Below, piece after piece: positions 30,909-40,330 of a stretch of 64,000 nucleotides of DNA. The DNA comes from Burkholderiales bacterium (GTDB lineage Bacteria; Pseudomonadota; Gammaproteobacteria; Burkholderiales; Burkholderiaceae_E), in the NCBI GenBank assembly GCA_029977705.1, contig JAPOKJ010000016.1, forward strand, positions 1-64,000, read 5' to 3'. Position 1 is the first letter of the stretch, and every line of letters starts with the position of its first letter. The notes beneath the pieces were generated by a model. That model searched no databases and was not told where the DNA came from. It was given only the letters and a program-made list of their open reading frames with translations. The position numbers were made by a program, and so were the translations under genes.

Positions 30909-31952
30909 ATGAAAAAAATCCTGATCCTGGGCGTCAATGGCTTCATCGGCCATCATCTGAGCAACCGCATCCTGGCCAGCACCGACTGGCATGTCTACGG
31001 CATGGACATGCAGAGCGAGCGGGTCAAGGAGCATCTGGGCAACCCGCGCTTTCACTTCTTCGAAGGCGACATCACGATCAACAAGGAGTGGATCGAGTAT
31101 CACGTGCGCAAGTGCGACGTGGTGCTTCCGTTGGTGGCCATCGCCACGCCGGCCACCTATGTGCGTGAGCCGCTGCGCGTGTTCGAACTGGACTTCGAGG
31201 CCAACCTGCCGATCATCCGGCAGGCGGTGAAGTACAAGAAGCGCGTGATCTTCCCGTCGACGTCCGAGGTGTACGGCATGTGCACCGACAGCGAGTTCGA
31301 TCCGGATGCATCGCCGCTCATTTACGGCCCGATCAACAAGCCGCGCTGGATCTACGCCTGCGCCAAGCAGCTGATGGACCGTGTCATTGCCGGTTATGGC
31401 CAGCAGGAAGGTCTGGACTACACCCTGTTCAGGCCCTTCAACTGGATCGGTGCCGGCCTGGATTCCATCAACACGCCCAAGGAAGGATCCTCGCGCGTCA
31501 TCACCCAGTTCCTGGGCCATATCGTGCGCGGCGAGCCGATCAAGCTGGTCGATGGTGGTGCCCAGAAACGGGCCTTCACCTATGTGGACGACGGCATTGC
31601 AGCGCTGATGAAGATCATCGAGAACCCCGGCGGCATCGCCAGCGGGAAGATCTACAACATCGGCAATCCGGCCAACAACTACTCGATCCGCGAACTGTCC
31701 GACATGATGCTGGCGCTGGCAGCCACCTATCCCGAATACCGCGACAATGCCGCCAAGGTCAAGGTGCTGGAAACCTCATCGGGCCAGTATTACGGCGAGG
31801 GCTATCAGGACGTGCAGAACCGCGTCCCCAAGATTGCCAATACCATGGCTGATCTGGACTGGAAACCGGTATTCACCATGGAGCAGGCGCTCAAGGGCAT
31901 CTTCGATGCCTACAAGGGTCATGTCGCCGAGGCACGCAGCCTGATCGACTAG
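30909..31952 (+). CDS. UDP-glucuronate 4-dehydrogenase/decarboxylase (free-standing ArnA C-terminal domain)
   Basis: 347 residues. It oxidises and decarboxylates UDP-glucuronate to UDP-4-keto-arabinose with NAD, the first step of the pathway. The Rossmann motif ILILGVNGFIGHHL is at the N-terminus, the Ser-Glu pair of the ArnA decarboxylase is in FPSTSEVYGMC, and the Tyr-Lys pair in YACAKQLMDR. LFRPFNWIGAGLDS and a lysine-rich FLGH segment also match. A start at 30909 follows GAGA weakly. It is the second half of the split ArnA. Confidence 0.94.
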   Translation: MKKILILGVNGFIGHHLSNRILASTDWHVYGMDMQSERVKEHLGNPRFHFFEGDITINKEWIEYHVRKCDVVLPLVAIATPATYVREPLRVFELDFEANLPIIRQAVKYKKRVIFPSTSEVYGMCTDSEFDPDASPLIYGPINKPRWIYACAKQLMDRVIAGYGQQEGLDYTLFRPFNWIGAGLDSINTPKEGSSRVITQFLGHIVRGEPIKLVDGGAQKRAFTYVDDGIAALMKIIENPGGIASGKIYNIGNPANNYSIRELSDMMLALAATYPEYRDNAAKVKVLETSSGQYYGEGYQDVQNRVPKIANTMADLDWKPVFTMEQALKGIFDAYKGHVAEARSLID

Positions 31953-31982
31953 GGCCTTGCCCTGGTTGCCAGGCCTGAAGCC

Positions 31983-32885
31983 ATGCAGATTGCCCTGAAG
32001 GTCGATGTCGACACCCTGCGCGGCACGCTCGAGGGTACGCCCAACCTGTATCGCCTGCTCGACCGGCTCAAGGTGCGCGCCACCTTCCTGTTCAGCGTCG
32101 GGCCCGACCATACCGGGCGGGCCGTGCGGCGCGCGTTCAGGCCCGGGTTCTTCTCCAAGGTCCAGCGTACCTCGGTGCTGGAACACTATGGTCTGAGGAC
32201 CTTGCTCTATGGCACCTTGCTGCCGGGCCCGGACATTGGCCGCAAGGGGGCTGAAGTCATCCGCGAGGCGGCGCGCAGCGGTCACGAGGTGGGTGTCCAT
32301 TGCTGGGACCATGTGCTCTGGCAGGACCACGTCGCGGGCCAGAATGCCGAGTGGACGCGCCGGCAGATGCGTCTGGCCCATGAGCGCCTGGCCGAGCTGC
32401 TCGGGCGCGCCCCCCAGACCCATGGTGCCGCCGGCTGGCAGATGAACGATGCGGCGCTGGCCTACCAGGACGAACTGGGCTACCGGCATGCCTCCGATAC
32501 CCGTGGCACTTCGCCCTTCGTGCCGGTCGTTGCAGGCAAGGCACTCGCGTGCATCCAGTTGCCGACCACCTTGCCCACCTTCGATGAGTTGATCGGCTTG
32601 AATGGCGTCTCAGCGCAGGATGTGCACCGGCCCCTGCTGGCCGCCACCGAGGCGCGCGACCGCGATCATGTCTTCACCCTGCATTCGGAGCTGGAGGGCC
32701 AGAAATTGCTGCCCCGCTTCGATCAGTTGCTGCAAGGCTGGCAGGCGCAGGGGCATGTGCTGGGCTCGATGCAGGATCAGGCCAGCCGGCTGGACATCGC
32801 CCGCTTGCCGCGGGCCCAGGTGGTGATGGGCGAGGTGGCTGGACGCTCGGGCCTGCTCGCCGTGCAAAAGGGCGTACCGGCCTAG
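31983..32885 (+). CDS. arnD: Ara4FN-lipid deformylase, polysaccharide deacetylase family
   Basis: 300 residues. It removes the formyl group from undecaprenyl-phosphate-Ara4FN so that the lipid can be flipped. It starts MQIALKVDVDTLRGTLEGTPNLYRLLDRLKVRATFLFSVGPDHTGRA, exactly the ArnD pattern, with HEVGVHCWDHVLWQ carrying the metal histidines and GAAGWQMNDAAL for the arginine-proline region. It is the last gene of the arn operon, 30 bp after the decarboxylase. No arnE or arnF flippase subunit follows. Confidence 0.95.
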   Translation: MQIALKVDVDTLRGTLEGTPNLYRLLDRLKVRATFLFSVGPDHTGRAVRRAFRPGFFSKVQRTSVLEHYGLRTLLYGTLLPGPDIGRKGAEVIREAARSGHEVGVHCWDHVLWQDHVAGQNAEWTRRQMRLAHERLAELLGRAPQTHGAAGWQMNDAALAYQDELGYRHASDTRGTSPFVPVVAGKALACIQLPTTLPTFDELIGLNGVSAQDVHRPLLAATEARDRDHVFTLHSELEGQKLLPRFDQLLQGWQAQGHVLGSMQDQASRLDIARLPRAQVVMGEVAGRSGLLAVQKGVPA

Positions 32886-32904
32886 TTGCCCAGGCCTGCG
32901 GCGC

Positions 32905-33177
32905 CTAGGCCTGCGGCGCTACGTAGCCCTGCGGCTTGTCGCCGCCGTCACCGAAGAAATAGCTCTCCATCTGGGTGGCCAGGTATTTGCGCGCGCGGGC
33001 ATCGGCCAGGTTCAGCCGGTTCTCGTTGACCAGCATGGTCTGATGGCGGATCCAGCCCTGCCAGGCTTCCTTTGAGACATTCTCGAAAAGTCGCTTGCCG
33101 AGCTCGCCCGGGTAGGGCGCGAAGTCCAGGCCTTCGGCCTCTTTGCCCAGCTTGATGCATTGAACGGTACGGGTCAT
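32905..33177 (-). CDS. yggX: iron-trafficking / oxidative damage protection protein YggX
   Basis: 90 residues. A small Fe(II)-associated protein that protects iron-sulfur clusters. It starts [49 protein letters not shown], the family hallmark, with the single conserved Cys at residue 6. The ATG at 33177 has AAGG 6 nt upstream; the ATG at 33183 would touch that site. It converges on arnD. Confidence 0.96.
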   Translation of the reverse strand: MTRTVQCIKLGKEAEGLDFAPYPGELGKRLFENVSKEAWQGWIRHQTMLVNENRLNLADARARKYLATQMESYFFGDGGDKPQGYVAPQA

Positions 33178-33309
33178 GGTCATCCTTGAAGGCGTCTTGA
33201 AACGTGACTGGCCGGCATTTTGCCGGGCGCAGGGGGCAGACCGGGCCATTTCGGACCGATCAAAGGGTCTTGTCTGTGCGGGTCAGCATCCGGACATGGG
33301 CGCGGGCGC

Positions 33310-34641
33310 TCAGTTGCCACCGAGGTCCTTGACCAGCACCTGGGAGCGGCGCGCCCAGTTGTAATGGGCCCGTTTGTCCTCGGGCAACTCGTCGATCGAG
33401 GAGACGCGAAAGCCGCGCTTGAGAAACCAGTGCATGGTCTGGGTGGTGAGCACGAACAGGCGCTTCAGCCCCTGGGCACGGGCCCGGTGTTCGATCGCCT
33501 TGAGCAGGCGTTCGCCGTCGCCCTGGCTCTGCACCGCCGGATTGACTGCCAGGCAGGCCATTTCGCCGATGCTCTCGCCAGGGTAGGAAAACAAGGCTGC
33601 GCAGCCGAAGATCACCCCGTCGTGCTCGATGACCGAGAATTTCTCGATGTCGCGCTCCATCTGGGCATGATCGCGCCGCGCCAGGATGCCCTTGTCCTCG
33701 AGCGGCTTGATGATGGCCAGGATGCCACCCATGTCGTCGGCCACGGCCACGCGCAGCGACTCCAGGGTCTCCTCGACCAGCATCGAGCCCACGCCATCAT
33801 GCTGGAACAGTTCGAGCAGCACGCTGCCATCGGTCTCGAAGGGCACGATGTGGGCCCGTGCCACACCCCCCTCGCAGGCGCGCAGCGCCTCGCGTAGATA
33901 GTCGTTGGCATCGGGGGACAGCTTGTCGGAGGCCAGCAGGTCCTTGGCCCTTTGTTCGGAGATTTCTCCGATCACGCGGGTACTGCCGTCGGCGCCCTTG
34001 AGGGCAGGCACGCCGCTGGCCTCGGTCACGAAGATCAGCTTGTCGGCATCGAGCGCCATGGCGGTGCTGCTGGCGACATCTTCCATGGCCAGGTTGAAGG
34101 CCTCGCCGGTCGGTGAAAAGCCCAGCGGAGAGAGCAGGACCACGGCACCGGATTCGAGCGCAAAGCGGATCGAGGTGGCGTCGACCTTGCGGACCCGTCC
34201 AGTGTGCAGGTGATCGACACCGTTGAGGATGCCGACCGGCTTGGCGACGATGAAATTGCCCGAGATCACGCGCACCGAGGAGTGGGCCATCGGGGTGTTG
34301 GGCAGGCCCTGCGAGAAGGCGGCTTCCAGGTCGAGGCGGATCTCGCCAGAGGCTTCCTTGGCGCACTCCAGGGCGACTTCATCGGTGATGCGCAGGCCAT
34401 TGGCATAGCGGCCCTCGACCCCGCGCAGTCGCAACTGTTCGGCCACCTGGGGGCGGGAGCCATGCACGACGACGATGCGCATGCCCATGGCGGCCAGAAG
34501 GCTCAGGTCCTGCACATAGTCGTTCAGCCGCCCGGCGGCGACCAGTTCGCCAGCCAGCCCGACCACGAAGGTCTTGCCGCGGAAGGCGTGGATGTAGGGC
34601 GCTACCGCGCGCAGCCAGCGGACAAAGTCTTCGGAGTTCAT
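33310..34641 (-). CDS. argA: amino-acid N-acetyltransferase (N-acetylglutamate synthase)
   Basis: 443 residues from the ATG at 34641; a GTG one codon upstream is in frame. It makes N-acetylglutamate, the first step of arginine synthesis. The N-terminal amino-acid-kinase-like domain (KTFVVGLAGELVAAGRL...LLAAMGMRIVVVHGSRPQV) is the allosteric part, and the C-terminal GNAT domain has AVNPAVQSQGDGERLLKAIEHRARAQGLKRLFVLTT. It is divergent from hrpA and shares its promoter zone. Confidence 0.96.
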   Translation of the reverse strand: MNSEDFVRWLRAVAPYIHAFRGKTFVVGLAGELVAAGRLNDYVQDLSLLAAMGMRIVVVHGSRPQVAEQLRLRGVEGRYANGLRITDEVALECAKEASGEIRLDLEAAFSQGLPNTPMAHSSVRVISGNFIVAKPVGILNGVDHLHTGRVRKVDATSIRFALESGAVVLLSPLGFSPTGEAFNLAMEDVASSTAMALDADKLIFVTEASGVPALKGADGSTRVIGEISEQRAKDLLASDKLSPDANDYLREALRACEGGVARAHIVPFETDGSVLLELFQHDGVGSMLVEETLESLRVAVADDMGGILAIIKPLEDKGILARRDHAQMERDIEKFSVIEHDGVIFGCAALFSYPGESIGEMACLAVNPAVQSQGDGERLLKAIEHRARAQGLKRLFVLTTQTMHWFLKRGFRVSSIDELPEDKRAHYNWARRSQVLVKDLGGN

Positions 34642-34647
34642 CACCCC

Positions 34648-34655
34648 ATTATAAT
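34648..34655. promoter_or_regulatory. overlapping divergent -10 boxes between argA and hrpA
   Basis: The 8-bp palindrome ATTATAAT gives TATAAT on the plus strand (34650-34655) and on the minus strand (34653-34648). It lies exactly 6 bp from the argA ATG on one side and 6 bp from the hrpA GTG on the other. If used as -10 boxes, both transcripts would start at or next to the start codon, i.e. be leaderless. The -35 regions are poor on both sides. Confidence 0.5.
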
Positions 34656-34661
34656 TTCAGA

Positions 34662-37600
34662 GTGAGTCTGTCCAAACCGGCTGCGCCAGGCGCGCCACCC
34701 CGCCCGGCCAAGGCGCCGCTGCGGCCGCTTCCCGAGCTTCATTTCCCCGAGCAGTTGCCGGTCAGTGGCCGACGCGACGAGATTCGTGACGCCATCGCCG
34801 CCCATCCTGTGGTGATCGTCTGCGGCGAGACTGGTTCGGGCAAGACGACCCAGTTGCCCAAGATCGCCGCCCTGGCCGGCTGCGGCCGCAAGGGCCTGAT
34901 CGGCCATACCCAGCCGCGTCGCATTGCCGCGCACAGTGTGGCCAAGCGCATTGCCGAGGAACTGGGTACCCCGCTGGGCGAGCATGTCGGCTACAAGGTG
35001 CGTTTCAACGAGACCCTTCAACCCGGCGCCAGCATCAAGCTGATGACCGATGGCATCCTGCTGGCCGAGACCATGTCCGACCCGCTGCTGCGTGCCTACG
35101 ACTGCCTGATCGTCGATGAAGCCCACGAGCGCAGCCTGAACATCGATTTCCTGCTGGGTTATCTCAAACGCCTGCTGGACGGTCCGCGCCGCGATGACCT
35201 GAAGGTGATCGTCACCTCGGCGACCATCGATGCCACCCGCTTTGCCGAACACTTTGCGCGTGAGGGGCAGGCCGCACCGGTGATCGAGGTTTCCGGACGG
35301 GTCTACCCAGTGCAGGTGTTGTACCGGCCGCGCGACCTCGACAAGGCCGATGCCGAGGGCGATGCCGACCTGTCGACCCGCATCGAGGAGGCGATCGACG
35401 AACTGTGGCGCAAGGGCCCGGGCGATGTCCTGGTCTTTCTGCCGGGCGAGCGCGAGATCCGTGATGCGGCCGACCACCTGCGCCGTGCGCTTCAGTCGCA
35501 GCGCGGGCCTGCCGGGCTGTCGGGGCGTCCGGGGGGACCGGTCGAGATCCTGCCGCTGTTTTCGCGGTTGAGCGCGGCCGACCAGCAGAAGATCTTCGCG
35601 CCGGGCGGGGCGCGACGCGTGGTGCTGGCCACCAATGTTGCCGAGACCTCCCTGACCGTACCCGGCATCCGCTACGTGGTCGACTCAGGTCTGGCGCGCA
35701 TCAAGCGCTACCTGTTTCGGGCCAAGATCGAGCAGTTGCTGATCGAGCCGGTCTCACAGGCCTCGGCCAATCAGCGTGCCGGCCGCTGCGGCCGGGTCTC
35801 CGACGGCACCTGCATCCGGCTCTATGGCGAGGATGATTTTCTCAAGCGGCCGCGTTTTACCGAGCCTGAGTTGCTGCGCTCGTCGCTGGCCGCGGTGATC
35901 CTGCGCATGAAGGCGCTCAAGCTGGGCGAGATCACGCAATTTCCCTTTGTCGAAGCCCCGGCGCGGCGGGCCATTGCCGATGGCGTGGCCCTGCTCGAAG
36001 AGTTGCATGCCCTCGAAGACGATGGCCGGCTGTCGCGCATCGGCCGGGAGATGGCGCGTCTGCCGCTCGATCCCAAGGCTTCGCGCATGCTGATCGCGGC
36101 GCGCGAGCTGCAATGCGTGCCGCAGGTCCTGGTGATCGCCTCGGCACTGGCTTCACAGGATGCGCGCGACCGGCCGATGGACCGGCAGCAGGCGGCCGAT
36201 GAGAAGCACCGCCGCTTCCAGGACGAGCGCGGCGATTTCCTGGCCTTCCTCAAGTTGTGGATGTACTGGCAGGCGCAGCTGCGCGACAAGGAAAGTCACC
36301 GCAAGCTGGCGCAAAAGCTGGCCGTTGAGTTCATCTCGGTGCGCAAGCTGCGTGAATGGCAGGATGTGCATGCCCAGCTGCGCGACAGCCTGCGTGAGCT
36401 GGGTTGGCAGGAAGCCGCCGCGCCATTGCCCGAAGGCGAGGAAGCCCTCGACAACAAGACGGCCGAGGCTATTTTCAAGGCCTTGCTCACGGGCCTGCTG
36501 GGCAACCTGGGGACCAAGGGACCCGAGGACAGCCACTATCAGGGGACTCATCAGACGCGCTTCGTGATCCATCCGTCCTCGGGGCTGATCAAGAAGCAGC
36601 CGCGCTGGCTGATGGCCGGTGAGATGGTCGACACCGGCCGCCTCTATGCACGCACCGTCGCACGCATCGACCCGGCCTGGATCGAACAGGCTGGCAGCCA
36701 CCTGATCAAGCGTCACTGGAGCGAGCCGACCTGGTCCAAGAACTCCGGTCAGGTGGTGGCTTTCGAGAGCGGCATGATCTACGGCCTGACGCTGTATGCC
36801 CAGCGCCGGGTGCCCTATGCCGACAAGGAACCGGCCCTGGCGCGTGAATTGCTGATTCGCGAGGCCCTGGTGGCGGGTGAATGGATCGGGGGTCATGCGG
36901 CGCGCCACCTGCCCTTCATCGAGCACAACCGCCAGTTGATCGAGCAGATCCGCAAGCTCGAGGACAAGATCCGGCGTCCCGATCTGCTGGTCGATGAGCA
37001 GACCCTGTTCGAATGGTTCGATGCCCAGTTGCCGGCTGACATCACCTCGGGCAAGAAGCTGGAGCACTGGTATGGGCTCAACAGCAGGAATGACCCCTCG
37101 CTGCTCAAGCTCAGCCGCGAGGTGCTGCTCAAGAAGGATGCCGGCGTCGAACTGGAGCGCTTTCCCAAGCATCTGAAGATGCGCGCGGCCGAGTTTGCGC
37201 TCGACTATGTCTTCAGCCCTGGCAGCGACAACGATGGGGTCACCCTGACCGCACCTGTCACCCTGCTGAATCAGGTCGATGCCACGGCCTGTGAGTGGCT
37301 GGTGCCGGGGTTTCTTCAGGACAAGGTCGAGGCCTTGCTCAAGTCGCTGCCGCAGCGTCATCGTCGCCACATGGTGCCGGTGCGGCATTTCGCGATCGAT
37401 TTCTGCAATGACCTGAACGATCGTCGTGGTCAGGCACAGGAGGCGGGCCAGCCCGACCCGTTCCGTGGTCAGGGGCTGGTCGAGGCCCTGATCGGCTATT
37501 GCCGCGAGCGCCTGCAGATCCGCCTGCTGTCCTCCGATTTCAAGAGCGAGACCGTACCCGCCCACCTGCTGATGAATTTCAAGCTGGTCGACGAACACGG

Positions 37601-38681
37601 CCGATTCCTGGCCAGTTCGCGCATGCTGGCGCAGCTCAAGGCCGATTTTGGCGGCTTTGCCCAGGCCAGTTTCCAGAATGCCCAGCGCGCCTCGGCGCCG
37701 CAGGCCTCAGGACAGGGCGAGGGCAGGGCGCGTCAGGCCGAAAGCCGATCCCCGGCGGGTGATATCCCCGCGCCGGGGGCGCAGGCCCCGGCTTCTGCCG
37801 GTCATTTCAGGGCCGGCGATCGCCACCTGAGCTGGGACTTTGGCGAACTGCCTGAGTTGATGGACCTGGAGGTACGCACCGGCGCGGGGCTCCAGACAGC
37901 GGTCGGATTTCCGGCCCTGAAGGATCTGGGCGATGCCTGCGAACTGCAGGTCTTCGATGATGAGCGCAGTGCTGAACGGGTCCACCAGCAAGGCCTGCGG
38001 CGCCTGTTCATCCTGGCCTTGCGTGAGCCGATCCGCTTTTTTGAGCGCAACATTGCCGACCTGCTGAACATGAGCCTGGCCTTCAACGCGATGGGCACGC
38101 AGGACGAACTGAAGGATCAGCTGGTGGCCGCCATGATCGATCGCGCCTGCCTGAAAAAGCCCTGGCCGCGCCAGGCCGCCGAGTTCGAGGCGGCGGTGAC
38201 GCAGGCGCGCAGTCGCCTGAACCTGGTCGGCCAGGAGGTGGCGCGGCTGGCGGCGCAGATCCTGGCGCAGTACCAGGCGGTGCAGAAAAAGCTCGGTGCG
38301 ATCCGTGCGCAGTTGCCCAAGGACATGGTCAGTGATCTGGAGGCGCAGATCGGTGCCCTGGTGTTCAAGCGCTTCCTGACCGAGGTGCCGGAAGCCCAGC
38401 TCAAGCATGTGCCGCGCTACCTCGAGGCGATCACGATGCGTCTGGACAAATGGCGTCAGGATCCGGCGCGCGACCTGGCCCTGTCACGCGAGTTGCTGCC
38501 CCTGATCGGCCAGTGGCGTCGCCTCCAGGCGGACCTGAAGGACCAGTCCGATGACCGGCTCATCGAGTTGCGCTGGATGCTCGAGGAGCTGCGGGTGTCA
38601 TTGTTTGCGCAGCAGTTGCGCACGCCGATGCCCGTGTCGGTCAAGCGCCTGCAAAAGGCGCTGGCATCGGTGACCTGGTAG
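34662..38681 (+). CDS. hrpA: ATP-dependent RNA helicase HrpA
   Basis: 1339 residues, GTG start at 34662; close to the 1300 of E. coli HrpA. It is a DEAH-box helicase that rescues stalled ribosomes and processes mRNA. Motif I GETGSGKTTQLPK, Ia TQPRRIAA, II DEAHERS, III SATID, V ATNVAETSLTVPGI and VI QRAGRCGR are in the first 400 residues. The helicase-associated and OB-fold domains and the long C-terminal DUF3418 region follow. An Ala/Gly/Gln-rich insert lies near residues 1010-1045. Confidence 0.97.
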   Translation: MSLSKPAAPGAPPRPAKAPLRPLPELHFPEQLPVSGRRDEIRDAIAAHPVVIVCGETGSGKTTQLPKIAALAGCGRKGLIGHTQPRRIAAHSVAKRIAEELGTPLGEHVGYKVRFNETLQPGASIKLMTDGILLAETMSDPLLRAYDCLIVDEAHERSLNIDFLLGYLKRLLDGPRRDDLKVIVTSATIDATRFAEHFAREGQAAPVIEVSGRVYPVQVLYRPRDLDKADAEGDADLSTRIEEAIDELWRKGPGDVLVFLPGEREIRDAADHLRRALQSQRGPAGLSGRPGGPVEILPLFSRLSAADQQKIFAPGGARRVVLATNVAETSLTVPGIRYVVDSGLARIKRYLFRAKIEQLLIEPVSQASANQRAGRCGRVSDGTCIRLYGEDDFLKRPRFTEPELLRSSLAAVILRMKALKLGEITQFPFVEAPARRAIADGVALLEELHALEDDGRLSRIGREMARLPLDPKASRMLIAARELQCVPQVLVIASALASQDARDRPMDRQQAADEKHRRFQDERGDFLAFLKLWMYWQAQLRDKESHRKLAQKLAVEFISVRKLREWQDVHAQLRDSLRELGWQEAAAPLPEGEEALDNKTAEAIFKALLTGLLGNLGTKGPEDSHYQGTHQTRFVIHPSSGLIKKQPRWLMAGEMVDTGRLYARTVARIDPAWIEQAGSHLIKRHWSEPTWSKNSGQVVAFESGMIYGLTLYAQRRVPYADKEPALARELLIREALVAGEWIGGHAARHLPFIEHNRQLIEQIRKLEDKIRRPDLLVDEQTLFEWFDAQLPADITSGKKLEHWYGLNSRNDPSLLKLSREVLLKKDAGVELERFPKHLKMRAAEFALDYVFSPGSDNDGVTLTAPVTLLNQVDATACEWLVPGFLQDKVEALLKSLPQRHRRHMVPVRHFAIDFCNDLNDRRGQAQEAGQPDPFRGQGLVEALIGYCRERLQIRLLSSDFKSETVPAHLLMNFKLVDEHGRFLASSRMLAQLKADFGGFAQASFQNAQRASAPQASGQGEGRARQAESRSPAGDIPAPGAQAPASAGHFRAGDRHLSWDFGELPELMDLEVRTGAGLQTAVGFPALKDLGDACELQVFDDERSAERVHQQGLRRLFILALREPIRFFERNIADLLNMSLAFNAMGTQDELKDQLVAAMIDRACLKKPWPRQAAEFEAAVTQARSRLNLVGQEVARLAAQILAQYQAVQKKLGAIRAQLPKDMVSDLEAQIGALVFKRFLTEVPEAQLKHVPRYLEAITMRLDKWRQDPARDLALSRELLPLIGQWRRLQADLKDQSDDRLIELRWMLEELRVSLFAQQLRTPMPVSVKRLQKALASVTW

Positions 38682-38705
38682 TGATTCGGCCGGTTCGCAG
38701 CCGGC

Positions 38706-39176
38706 TCAGGCGACGCTCATGATCAGGGGCAGGCGGACCTTGCCGCGCTCGCGCACCTTGTCGACCGGCCGGAACTGGTCGGCATAGTCGGGGGCCGCCA
38801 GCTTGATCAGGCTGGACAACTTGGGCGAGATGGCGATCTGCTGGGGACCGGCCGCATCGGCGATCTCGAACAGCATCTCCATCGACCCCTCGGTAAAGCC
38901 TGCCAGGCTGCTGGCCAGGGTGGCCCGCGAGCGGATGCCCTGCGCCAGACCGCCGCTGATGACAAAGCCATCCAGGCCGGCACTGTCCAGGGCCACGCGC
39001 AACAGTGACAAGCCTTTGTTCAGGTCGCCCATCACGAACATCATCTGCAATTCCTCGCGGTGCAGCAGATGCGCCTGGAACTGCAGCAACAGGCTCTCGA
39101 AACGGTCGGCGGCCAGCCGCACCGGCTGCATCACGCCGTGCAAGGGGGAGAATCTGACCAGGCCAAGGAGTTCCAT
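38706..39176 (-). CDS. hypothetical protein
   Basis: 156 residues, ATG at 39176. I do not recognise the family. It has no signal peptide or membrane helix and is made of alternating helices and short strands (LLGLVRFSPLHGVMQPVRLAADRFESLLLQFQAHLLHREELQMMFVMGDLNKGLSLLRVAL...). The middle has GGLAQGIRSRATLASSLAGF. It converges on hrpA across 24 bp, with the short hairpin GCCGG/CCGGC (38689-38705) between them. It is divergent from the beta-propeller gene 95 bp away. Coding is supported by codon-position GC and lack of a better frame. Confidence 0.6.
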   Translation of the reverse strand: MELLGLVRFSPLHGVMQPVRLAADRFESLLLQFQAHLLHREELQMMFVMGDLNKGLSLLRVALDSAGLDGFVISGGLAQGIRSRATLASSLAGFTEGSMEMLFEIADAAGPQQIAISPKLSSLIKLAAPDYADQFRPVDKVRERGKVRLPLIMSVA

Positions 39177-39271
39177 GCACTGATTTTCGGGGCAGGGACC
39201 CCGCGCCGGTCATCCCCGACGGCGGGACGGCGTTCTATGCTGACGAGTGGTCAACAACCGGCGGTGGCAGA

Positions 39272-40330
39272 ATGGCGACCGTGACAGCAGTGGCAGGACA
39301 TGTTTTGAACAGAAGAACGATACTCCAGCAGGGCGCAGCCCTAGTGGCAGCAGGTAGCCCGGCCAGCCAGGCACTGGCCCAGGCAAGGCGCCAGGGCCAC
39401 GCCATCATCCTGAATTCGCGCGATGCCTCCCTGTCCCTGGTGGACCGCAGTGCCATGAAGGAGGTCGGCCGGGTCGATGTCGGCAAGGAACCGCACCACC
39501 TTTATCCGACACCCGATGGCCAGGCCCTGATCGTGGCCAATGCGGTCAGCAACGACCTGCACTATGTCGATCCCTGGGACGGCAGCATCATCAAGCGGGT
39601 GCGCAACATCGACGATCCCTACCAGATCGCCATCTCGCCGGATGGCCAATGGTTTGCCACGGCGGCCCTGCGTCTGGACCGGGTGGACCTCTATGCCGTC
39701 CAGCACAAGAAGCCGGCGGTGGGGCCGCGTGAAGCCCAGGTCCCCGACTTCCAGGTGGTCAAGCGGATTGCGGTCGCCAAGGCACCCAGCCATCTGTGGT
39801 TCTCGCCCGACAACAAGTGGCTGTTCGCCACCTTGCAGGAAAGTGACGAGATCTGTGCCATCGATGTGGCCACCCGGAGCCTGGCCTGGCGGATGCCGGT
39901 CGGCAAGCTGCCGGCGGGCATCATGCTGACGCCGGATGGCAAATACCTGCTGGTGGGCATCATGGGCGAGGATTTCGTCAATGTCATCGACTGGCGCACC
40001 CAGAAGTCGGTGGCGCGCATCAAGACCGGTGCCGGTGCCCACAATTTCCGTGGTCTGGGCGACCAGCGCCATGTCTTTGTCGGCAATCGTGTCGCCGGGA
40101 CCATCTCGCGCATCGATACGGCCCAGATGAGCGTGGTGGCCACCTTGCCGCTGCCCGGCGGACCGGATTGCATGGAGGTGACCGCCGACCGGCGCCAGTT
40201 GTGGACGACGGTTCGCTGGGCAAAACAGGTCGCGGTGCACGATATTGAATCGCGCAAGCTGGTGGCCACCATTGCGGTGGGGCGATCGCCGCACGGCATT
40301 TTCTTCGCTGACCGCGCGCCCCTGCTGTGA
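39272..40330 (+). CDS. exported YVTN-type beta-propeller protein
   Basis: 352 residues. The N-terminus has a twin-arginine-like signal (NRRTILQQGAALVAAG, ending ALAQA near residue 38), so it is probably exported, perhaps by Tat; a TTG at 39305 just before this motif is an alternative start. The mature part is made of YVTN/cytochrome-d1-like blades (LSLVDRSAMKEVGRVDVGKEPHHLYPTPDGQALIVAN, then SPDGQWFATAALR, SPDNKWLFATL, TPDGKYLLVGIMG, VHDIESRKLVATIAVGRSPHGIFF). No heme motif is present. The next gene starts inside its stop codon region (GTGA), so they are translationally coupled. Confidence 0.85.
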   Translation: MATVTAVAGHVLNRRTILQQGAALVAAGSPASQALAQARRQGHAIILNSRDASLSLVDRSAMKEVGRVDVGKEPHHLYPTPDGQALIVANAVSNDLHYVDPWDGSIIKRVRNIDDPYQIAISPDGQWFATAALRLDRVDLYAVQHKKPAVGPREAQVPDFQVVKRIAVAKAPSHLWFSPDNKWLFATLQESDEICAIDVATRSLAWRMPVGKLPAGIMLTPDGKYLLVGIMGEDFVNVIDWRTQKSVARIKTGAGAHNFRGLGDQRHVFVGNRVAGTISRIDTAQMSVVATLPLPGGPDCMEVTADRRQLWTTVRWAKQVAVHDIESRKLVATIAVGRSPHGIFFADRAPLL

